From an uncultured Chloroflexota bacterium (GTDB lineage: Bacteria; Chloroflexota; Anaerolineae; Promineifilales; Promineifilaceae): a DNA stretch of 5,033 bases. The stretch lies in assembly GCA_937958365.1 (NCBI GenBank), contig CALFEW010000101.1:1-5033 (forward strand). Reading direction: 5' to 3'. Below are positions 1-3,856 of this stretch, piece by piece. The notes under the pieces were generated by a model. The model searched no databases. It saw only the letters and a program-made list of their open reading frames with translations, and had not been told where the DNA came from. The position numbers and the translations under genes are program-made. Numbering within the stretch: position 1 is the stretch's first letter; each line of letters begins with the position of its first letter.

Positions 1-450
1 GAAAAAATCATCGCGGCGACCAAACTGGCCGAAGCCCACGACTTCATCATGGACCTGCCGCAGGGCTACGACACCATCGTGGGTGAGCGCGGGCAAAAAT
101 TGTCCGGTGGCCAGCGGCAGCGCATTTCTATCGCCCGCGCCATTCTCAAAGACCCGCCGGTGCTGGTGCTGGATGAAGCGACTTCCTCGGTAGACAATGA
201 AACCGAGGCGGCGATTCAGCGGTCGCTGGAGCGCATTACCGTCGGGCGAACGACCATCGTCATTGCCCACCGACTGTCCACCGTGCGCAATGCAGACGTG
301 ATTTTTGTGTTGGAGAAAGGCCGTCTTCAAGAACAAGGGCGTCACGAGGCGTTAGCCGAAAAAGACGCCGGCATCTACGCCGGGTTATGGCGCGTGCAAA
401 CCGGGCGGGCCGCCCAGACTGACAAGGCGCACGTCAGGAGCGAAAATTAG
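1..450 (+). CDS. ABC exporter ATPase domain, 3' fragment (partial)
   Basis: C-terminal 149 residues of an ABC transporter, open at the left window edge, so the start, membrane domain and Walker A are missing. What is visible is the second half of a nucleotide-binding domain: signature LSGGQRQRISIARA (residues 34-47 of the fragment), Walker B VLVLDEA (54-60) with the catalytic Glu, D-loop SSVD (62-65), and H-loop IVIAHRLSTV with His90. The preceding LPQGYDTIVGERG and the HRLSTVRNADVIFVLEKG sequence are typical of ABCB/MsbA-type exporters, in which the ATPase is fused behind a six-helix membrane domain. That family exports lipids, drugs or peptides across the inner membrane; the substrate cannot be judged here. 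The C-terminus ends about 35 residues after the conserved domain with a charged tail. All catalytic motifs seen are intact. There is no convincing terminator directly after the stop. Confidence 0.93.
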   Translation, partial: EKIIAATKLAEAHDFIMDLPQGYDTIVGERGQKLSGGQRQRISIARAILKDPPVLVLDEATSSVDNETEAAIQRSLERITVGRTTIVIAHRLSTVRNADVIFVLEKGRLQEQGRHEALAEKDAGIYAGLWRVQTGRAAQTDKAHVRSEN

Positions 451-498
451 CCTGTAGACTGTAACCCAGGTTTTAAGGTAGGCCAGATAAAGTACTAT

Positions 499-526
499 TT
501 GATTGCGTGAAAATAACGTTTATACT
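499..526 (+). promoter_or_regulatory. Putative sigma-70 promoter of the 565-843 gene
   Basis: TTGATT (499-504) and TATACT (521-526) are separated by 16 bp. The -10 matches TATAAT at 5 of 6 bases and the -35 matches TTGACA at 4 of 6. Transcription would start near 533, giving a leader of about 32 nt before the ATG at 565. It fits a separately transcribed small gene, since the upstream gene ends at 450. The assignment is by consensus match only. Confidence 0.5.
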
Positions 527-564
527 AAGTTAAGCTTATCCGCTATTCCTGGGCAGCATCAAAA

Positions 565-843
565 ATGAATAAAAATCTGACTTCCGCACTTGACGTATAC
601 GACTCTCAAAAAAACCAATTAGTGGCTAAGATCGCTTTGAATGGCTACGACATCAAAGCGGGTGGGCTGCTGCCAACCACCGGCGCTATGCGCAGCTTCG
701 TGATTCTGGATGGTGACTTATGGACCCAGTGGAATTCGGTGGCCACCTTGCGTTTGCGTCATGAAACGGGCACAGAGTTGGCGGTACGTATCGCTGCCTT
801 ACCGGTCGAAGCGGATGGTTATGGGCTGATTGAGTTTCTTTGA
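565..843 (+). CDS. Hypothetical protein, 92 aa
   Basis: I do not recognise this small gene. It encodes 92 residues starting MNKNLTSALDVYDSQ and ending GYGLIEFL. There is no signal peptide, membrane segment or cysteine, and the composition is that of a small soluble, beta-rich protein: alternating hydrophobic stretches such as RSFVILDGDLW, VATLRLRH and LAVRIAALPV suggest beta strands. Reality as a gene is supported by context: a good promoter match about 40 bp upstream, an ordinary amino-acid composition, and a strong intrinsic terminator 32 bp after the stop, which together define a monocistronic unit. The ribosome binding site is weak (GGGCAG about 8 nt before the ATG); no other in-frame start is better. 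It lies between an exporter gene and the putative origin, so its position gives no functional hint. Confidence 0.75.
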   Translation: MNKNLTSALDVYDSQKNQLVAKIALNGYDIKAGGLLPTTGAMRSFVILDGDLWTQWNSVATLRLRHETGTELAVRIAALPVEADGYGLIEFL

Positions 844-875
844 GTCGTGGCATCTTCCTTCTTTTCTGGACAGCG

Positions 876-901
876 AAGCCCTGGTATGCCAGGGCTTTTT
901 T
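876..901 (+). terminator. Intrinsic terminator after the 92-aa gene
   Basis: A perfect 9-bp stem AAGCCCTGG/CCAGGGCTT (876-884 and 889-897) closes a TATG loop and runs into six T residues (896-901). It is a textbook rho-independent terminator 32 bp after the stop at 843. It also separates this transcription unit from the origin-like region that follows, limiting read-through into it. Confidence 0.92.
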
Positions 902-916
902 GTTGCCGGTCTTCTG

Positions 917-996
917 AATTATTTTTATTTACAGAGTTTCCCCCATCATCTTATCTTTTTAGTAGTCGTTAGTAGGCGCTGTTAGTATGTGGAGAG
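917..996 (-). other. Putative DNA unwinding element with DnaA-trio-like tract
   Basis: Read on the minus strand, a weak DnaA box CTCTCCACA (996-988) is followed by TACTAA, a GC-rich step (CAGCGC), then CTACTAACGACTACTAA, and then an AT-rich stretch down to about 917. This order of box, GC-rich spacer, CTACTA-type trios and AT-rich DNA matches the basal unwinding system described for B. subtilis, where DnaA on a box extends onto 3'-GAT-5' triplets to open the duplex. On the plus strand the tract appears as TTAGTAG at 959 and 969 and TTAGTA at 982. The box has two mismatches to TTATCCACA, so this is a reasoned candidate only. Confidence 0.45.
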
Positions 997-1101
997 TGCC
1001 ACAAAGGGCCAAGATGTACGGTCTGGTGCAGGGCGCTGGCTGCATATACGGCCGTTTCTGTTTTGCTTATGCAAGCGTGCTGTGGAGGAAGACACGGCCG
1101 T

Positions 1102-1110
1102 TGTGTATAA
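1102..1110 (-). promoter_or_regulatory. DnaA box (TTATACACA)
   Basis: TGTGTATAA on the plus strand reads TTATACACA on the minus strand, a full match to the relaxed consensus TTATNCACA. It is oriented opposite to the three-box cluster downstream and towards the trio-like/AT-rich segment, as expected for a box that helps load DnaA at the unwinding site. Confidence 0.65.
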
Positions 1111-1146
1111 GCGAATCAGTACTAAAGTCCGGCTTCCCAGCAACGA

Positions 1147-1188
1147 CCCATATCTGGACCTAACTGTTTCTCTTGCCCCATATCTGGA
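1147..1188 (+). repeat. 12-bp direct repeat CCCATATCTGGA, 30-bp period
   Basis: CCCATATCTGGA is present at 1147-1158 and 1177-1188, starting exactly 30 bp apart, close to three helical turns, so both copies face the same side of the DNA. The second copy also pairs with CCAGAT at 1194-1199 as a short inverted repeat. It lies between the inverted DnaA box and the three-box cluster. It does not resemble a DnaA box; it may be an iteron-like site for another origin-binding protein, but this is inference. Confidence 0.7.
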
Positions 1189-1224
1189 TTTCCCCAGATG
1201 AAGTTATATCCGCCTTCAAAAGAA

Positions 1225-1233
1225 TTCTCCACA
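1225..1233 (+). promoter_or_regulatory. DnaA box variant (TTCTCCACA)
   Basis: One mismatch (third base) to TTATCCACA. It is the first of three boxes in the same orientation whose starts are 20 and 21 bp apart, so they lie on the same helix face. Its weak sequence is made credible by that phasing. Confidence 0.6.
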
Positions 1234-1244
1234 ATAAACGCCTG

Positions 1245-1253
1245 TTTTCCACA
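1245..1253 (+). promoter_or_regulatory. DnaA box variant (TTTTCCACA)
   Basis: Middle box of the phased cluster. It fits the relaxed consensus TT(A/T)TNCACA exactly and differs from the strong box by one base. Confidence 0.7.
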
Positions 1254-1265
1254 GTTATGAGTGAC

Positions 1266-1274
1266 TTATCCACA
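1266..1274 (+). promoter_or_regulatory. Consensus DnaA box (TTATCCACA)
   Basis: Perfect match to the high-affinity DnaA box. It is the dnaA-proximal member of the three-box cluster, 64 bp from the dnaA terminator, and the most likely nucleation site for DnaA on this origin. Confidence 0.88.
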
Positions 1275-1337
1275 GAAATGGTGGGGAAACGGCCGTTCCC
1301 CCCCTTGACAAATCGCCAGTCTTTTGTTCCAGACAAC

Positions 1338-1367
1338 AAAAAAGCCAGCCCCCGGAGGAACTGGCTT
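1338..1367 (-). terminator. Intrinsic terminator of dnaA
   Basis: On the minus strand AAGCCAG (1367-1361) pairs with CTGGCTT (1348-1342) across a 12-nt loop that can form extra G-C pairs, and is followed by a run of T residues (1343-1338). It begins about 30 bp beyond the dnaA stop codon and would halt dnaA transcription before it enters the DnaA-box cluster. Confidence 0.88.
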
Positions 1368-1397
1368 CATCATTTAAAGCTGGTTGATGCTGGTAGA

Positions 1398-2798
1398 CTA
1401 CACTTTGCCGGTGGCGACCAATGGATTCCCATTGGCTTCATAAAGCGCAGCCTTAATTTCCAGCATATCACGACGGGCTGTGGCATCCACTTCCAACAGC
1501 GCCGCAATCTTTTCATACCCATACAAAATCGTGGTATGGTCTCGATCCCCTAATTGAGCGCCGATATAGGGCAACGAACTATCCGTTTCTGTGCGGGCCA
1601 GATACATCGCCATTTGTCGAGGGAACGCAATGGTTCGGCTGCGGCTCGTGCTGGACAGCGCATCCTTCGAGACGTTGTAATATGCGCACACCGCATCAAT
1701 CACCTGCAAAATAGTCACTTTTTCCGGTCGGCGTACCAGATCGGCCAGAGCCATGTTCACCAACTGCGTATCCACAACACCCGTGCCGGAGAGCTGCGCA
1801 TAAGCAATCACCTTATTTAACGCCCCTTCCAACTCCCGGATATTGTTGCGTACGTGATGGGCAATTAAGTCAATGACGTGATTGGGCACGGCAATGCCGT
1901 GGTCTTCAGCTTTGGCCTGCAAAATGGCTTTGCGCGTTTCTGTGTCCGGCAGTTGAATGTCGGCCATCAACCCCCATTCAAAACGCGATTGCAGCCGTTC
2001 TTCCAATGTTGCCATCGCCTTCGGCGGCCGATCGCTGGACAAAACAACCTGTTTGCCCTGGCTGTGCAGATCGTTGAACGTATGAAACAGCTCTTCCTGG
2101 GTGCTTTCTTTCCCGGCAATAAACTGAATATCGTCAATCAACAAAACATCCGGCGTCCGGTAGCGTTCGCGGAATTGAGCCATCTGCTTATTGCGAATGG
2201 ATTGTACCAGGTCGTTGGTAAACGTTTCGGAAGAGATATAACAAATGGTTAGGCCATCACTAACGCATTTGTGCCCAATGGCATGAAGGAGATGGGTCTT
2301 GCCTAACCCCACGCCGCCATAAATAAAGAGAGGGTTATATGTCTGCCCAGGATTCTCAGAGACAGACAAGGCGGCTGCATGGGCCAGCCGATTGCTGGTG
2401 CCCACAACAAAGGACGCAAACGTAAACCGATGATTCAGTGTCAGGCTAATGGATTCTTCGTTTTGACCGGGGTTGGCCGGGCGACGTACCGGCTTATGGC
2501 CATTCGTCGCCCCATTCCCATTCAGCACAGGCGGCGGCGGAGTTATGATTTCATCCGACCATACCACAAAACGTATCGTGACTGTCTGGTTAACAATGGC
2601 GGACAAAGTGCGCAAAATGGTATCTTGCAAGCGGTTTTCTAGCCAATCTTTGGCATAGTCGTTGCGTACACCAATAACATACTCGTCATTTTCATAAGCG
2701 AGTAATCGAGCGTCTTTTAACCAGGTGTTGAAAGTCGCCTTGGTCATTTGCAACTCTAATTCGCCTAGAGTTGCTTTCCAAGCAGTTTCTGGAGACAT
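1398..2798 (-). CDS. dnaA: Chromosomal replication initiator protein DnaA
   Basis: DnaA is the AAA+ ATPase that binds DnaA boxes, opens the origin and recruits the replicative helicase. From the preferred start (MSPETAWKATLGELE) the protein has 466 residues, the normal family length. Domain I covers about residues 1-80 (TFNTWLKDARLL, YAKDWLENRL); a Pro/Asn/Gly-rich linker follows at about 87-116. The AAA+ core has Walker A GGVGLGKTH (161-169), Walker B LLIDDIQF (219-226), sensor I SSDRPP (254-259), the box VII arginine finger in ERLQSRFEWGL (267-277) and sensor II RELEGALN (321-328). Domain IV carries the DNA-binding helix-turn-helix with SRTIAFPRQMAMYLAR and the signature GDRDHTTILYG (417-427). 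The frame opens upstream to an ATG at 2867, adding 23 residues unlike any DnaA N-terminus; that start lacks a ribosome site and lies upstream of the likely promoter. GGACAG about 8 nt before the 2798 start is a weak Shine-Dalgarno. Confidence 0.97.
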   Translation of the reverse strand: MSPETAWKATLGELELQMTKATFNTWLKDARLLAYENDEYVIGVRNDYAKDWLENRLQDTILRTLSAIVNQTVTIRFVVWSDEIITPPPPVLNGNGATNGHKPVRRPANPGQNEESISLTLNHRFTFASFVVGTSNRLAHAAALSVSENPGQTYNPLFIYGGVGLGKTHLLHAIGHKCVSDGLTICYISSETFTNDLVQSIRNKQMAQFRERYRTPDVLLIDDIQFIAGKESTQEELFHTFNDLHSQGKQVVLSSDRPPKAMATLEERLQSRFEWGLMADIQLPDTETRKAILQAKAEDHGIAVPNHVIDLIAHHVRNNIRELEGALNKVIAYAQLSGTGVVDTQLVNMALADLVRRPEKVTILQVIDAVCAYYNVSKDALSSTSRSRTIAFPRQMAMYLARTETDSSLPYIGAQLGDRDHTTILYGYEKIAALLEVDATARRDMLEIKAALYEANGNPLVATGKV

Positions 2799-2828
2799 AG
2801 ATTTCTGTCCAATTAATACTTGGCCTGC

Positions 2829-2857
2829 AATATAGGCAGGCGCAATAAACTTGTGGA
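2829..2857 (-). promoter_or_regulatory. Putative dnaA promoter
   Basis: On the minus strand TCCACA (2857-2852, 4 of 6 to TTGACA) and TATATT (2834-2829, 5 of 6 to TATAAT) are 17 bp apart. Transcription would start near 2822, about 24 nt before the preferred ATG at 2798. The -35 hexamer is part of a DnaA-box-like sequence, which suggests repression by DnaA as known for E. coli and B. subtilis dnaA. If correct, the upstream ATG at 2867 cannot be used from this transcript. Confidence 0.5.
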
Positions 2858-2860
2858 CAA
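2852..2860 (-). promoter_or_regulatory. DnaA box-like site over the dnaA promoter (TTGTCCACA)
   Basis: TGTGGACAA on the plus strand reads TTGTCCACA on the minus strand, one mismatch from TTATCCACA. It overlaps the proposed -35 of dnaA. Bound DnaA there would block RNA polymerase, giving autoregulation. It is a single site with an imperfect match. Confidence 0.55.
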
Positions 2861-2980
2861 TGGCCACACGCGAAAAACTGACTTAAAAGAATGGGGATTT
2901 CAGTCCGTCGCAGTAGATACTTTTGTCGAGACCCTCAACTCAACAATGACCCCTTGCTGCAGATTGGCTCCGGTTTTGCG

Positions 2981-3001
2981 GTTTGCCTGACCCAGGCAAA
3001 C
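2981..3001. repeat. Perfect 21-bp palindrome
   Basis: GTTTGCCTG (2981-2989) and CAGGCAAAC (2993-3001) form a perfect 9-bp inverted repeat around ACC. No T-run follows on either strand, so it is not a terminator. The symmetry suits a dimeric repressor operator or a hairpin in a transcript; it is about 120-180 bp upstream of the dnaA promoter. Confidence 0.75.
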
Positions 3002-3159
3002 ACTTACGTTAATCTGAGCAAATTCGATAAGCAACGACGGTTCAGACATTTTAACAAATGGGGTGGGTCCACGCAATGAAATGGGAACGGAATTGCCTTA
3101 AAAGGTTCAAAGTTTTTAGGATAGCGAAACCTTAAAAAAGCGTATATTTTAAGATACTG

Positions 3160-3367
3160 TGCTTGACAACATTCTTATCTCCCTAAGTTTTGGAACATAA
3201 GTTGAGTACCCCCCAAATGTTGGGGTTTTACCGGGCATATTATGGTAAGATGGCTAATTGTTGCTGTTTTGGAATGGAGGCAGTCACGTCTTTTTCACGC
3301 CCTAAGCAATACATCTTCATGAATTTGGGTCTTAACGTGTGTTTGATGGAATTTGCTTGACAACATT
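3160..3367 (+). repeat. 14-bp direct repeat TGCTTGACAACATT (two copies)
   Basis: Exact copies lie at 3160-3173 and 3354-3367, 194 bp apart, both upstream of spoVS. The second contains the -35 hexamer of the proposed spoVS promoter. The first also contains TTGACA but has no good -10 at the right distance. It may be a regulator site shared with the promoter, or a decayed duplicate promoter. Confidence 0.65.
3211..3225. repeat. Short inverted repeat (CCCCAA-ATG-TTGGGG)
   Basis: A 6-bp stem with a 3-nt loop, followed by TTTTA on the plus strand. It is weakly terminator-like, but no gene ends just upstream, so an operator or a leader hairpin is as likely. Confidence 0.4.
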
Positions 3368-3386
3368 GGCGCAAATTGACTAGAAT
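3357..3386 (+). promoter_or_regulatory. Sigma-70-type promoter of spoVS
   Basis: Consensus TTGACA (3357-3362) and TAGAAT (3381-3386, 5 of 6 to TATAAT) are separated by 18 bp. Transcription would start near 3393, leaving a leader of about 75 nt before the spoVS start. Its near-consensus form suggests strong expression in growing cells under the housekeeping sigma factor. Confidence 0.7.
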
Positions 3387-3456
3387 TTTATTGTCCCAAG
3401 ATGCGAATGCCCATATGTGATGTTGGCGCTTGGAATCCGACACAATGAACGTACAT

Positions 3457-3461
3457 GGAGG
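3457..3461 (+). promoter_or_regulatory. Ribosome binding site deciding the spoVS start
   Basis: GGAGG ends 6 nt before the ATG at 3468. This favours that start over the in-frame ATGs at 3417 and 3420, which would add up to 17 residues absent from other SpoVS proteins and have no such site. Confidence 0.85.
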
Positions 3462-3467
3462 CTCTTT

Positions 3468-3731
3468 ATGAATGTTATCAAAGTTTCTGCTCGTTCTCGT
3501 ACTGCTGCGGTAGCGGGAGCTATTGCGGGTGTTATGCGTGAAGTTAACCGGGCAGAAGTGCAGGCAATTGGGGCTGGCGCTGTGAATCAGGCACTTAAGG
3601 CAATTGTCATCGCCAAAGGGTACCTGGCAGAAGAAGGTGTTGATGTGGTTTGTGTGCCCTCTTTTGTAGAGGTTAGTATTGATGAGCAGGAGCGCACTGC
3701 TATTAGAATCGTGGTGGAACCTCGTAGTTAA
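3468..3731 (+). CDS. spoVS: SpoVS family protein (stage V sporulation protein S-like)
   Basis: An 87-residue protein matching SpoVS along its whole length: MNVIKVSARSRTAAVAGAIAG at the start, the conserved core QAIGAGAVNQALKAIVIAKG (residues 32-51), and the end ERTAIRIVVEPRS. The usual B. subtilis length is 86, so it is complete. SpoVS is a small Alba-fold protein proposed to bind nucleic acid. In B. subtilis it affects spore coat assembly and septation, but it is also widespread in non-sporulating bacteria, including Thermus and Chloroflexota, where its role is poorly defined. The gene is monocistronic, with a near-consensus promoter at 3357, a strong GGAGG ribosome site and a strong terminator, so it is probably well expressed. 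It is divergent from dnaA across 669 bp. No spore genes are visible here, so a general nucleoid or regulatory role is the more cautious reading. Confidence 0.95.
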   Translation: MNVIKVSARSRTAAVAGAIAGVMREVNRAEVQAIGAGAVNQALKAIVIAKGYLAEEGVDVVCVPSFVEVSIDEQERTAIRIVVEPRS

Positions 3732-3758
3732 TATAACTAGTCTTATAGTTTGTTTGTT

Positions 3759-3785
3759 GGACACGGCGTGAGCCGTGTCCTTTTT
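3759..3785 (+). terminator. Intrinsic terminator of spoVS
   Basis: A perfect 9-bp GC-rich stem GGACACGGC/GCCGTGTCC (3759-3767 and 3772-3780) with a GTGA loop is followed by TTTTT (3781-3785). It begins 28 bp after the spoVS stop and separates it from the next gene. Confidence 0.93.
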
Positions 3786-3856
3786 GTTTAAAGTGGTGCG
3801 GTAAGAGCGAGACTGTCTAGAAAAAGCCTCGTTGGGTGGAAATGAGTGGAGGCCTG

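Larger units (their letters stand above)
1048..1296. repeat. Three copies of palindromic octamer ACGGCCGT in the origin region
   Basis: ACGGCCGT occurs at 1048-1055, 1094-1101 and 1289-1296, each followed by T. The copy at 1289 is the full decamer AACGGCCGTT. Three more copies lie in the FG-GAP gene near the right end of the window. The copy at 1094-1101 directly abuts the inverted DnaA box at 1102-1110. Confidence 0.9.
902..1337. other. oriC: Candidate chromosomal replication origin (oriC), gene-free region downstream of dnaA
   Basis: This 436-bp stretch has no convincing gene. It contains an AT-rich segment at 917-960, a trio-like TTAGTA(G) tract at 959-987, four DnaA-box matches (1102-1110 inverted; 1225-1233, 1245-1253 and 1266-1274 in the same direction at 20-21 bp steps), a 12-bp direct repeat at 1147/1177, and three ACGGCCGT palindromes. 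It lies immediately behind the 3' end of dnaA, as the origin does in Bacillus subtilis (dnaA-oriC-dnaN), but no dnaN is present in the window. Terminators on both sides (876-901 and 1338-1367) shield it from transcription. The combination of dnaA linkage, box clustering and an AT-rich flank is strong; function is inferred, not shown. Confidence 0.8.
2868..3353. other. Intergenic region between divergent dnaA and spoVS
   Basis: No convincing gene is seen here. The open frames on either strand have no recognisable domains and no ribosome sites. The stretch contains a perfect 21-bp palindrome (2981-3001), an AT-rich part with two CCTTAAAA copies (3096-3103 and 3130-3137), the first copy of a 14-bp repeat (3160-3173) and a short GC hairpin (3211-3225). 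Only one clear DnaA-box-like site is associated with the dnaA side, so I do not see a second origin cluster. Its size suggests regulatory DNA or an unannotated small RNA. Confidence 0.55.

Noticed and set aside
451..474. Possible terminator after the ABC gene (CCTG...CAGGTTTT)
   Set aside because: Only a 4-bp stem with a 12-nt loop; too weak to call.
925..933. TTATTTACA as a further DnaA box
   Set aside because: It loses the conserved C of the CACA core; it is better explained as part of the AT-rich segment.
1305..1333. TTGACA at 1305-1310 as a promoter
   Set aside because: No -10-like hexamer at 16-18 bp, and it would fire into the dnaA terminator antisense.
989..1553. Plus-strand open frames across the origin and dnaA end
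   Set aside because: They lack ribosome sites and domains, cross the DnaA boxes and a terminator, and overlap dnaA antisense.
3163..3189. Second spoVS promoter at the first TTGACA
   Set aside because: The only -10 candidate (TAAGTT) is a poor match at 15-bp spacing.
3250..3360. Short plus-strand frame of 36 codons (MANCCCFGMEA...)
   Set aside because: No ribosome site, odd Cys-rich start, and it ends inside the spoVS -35 element; nothing supports translation.
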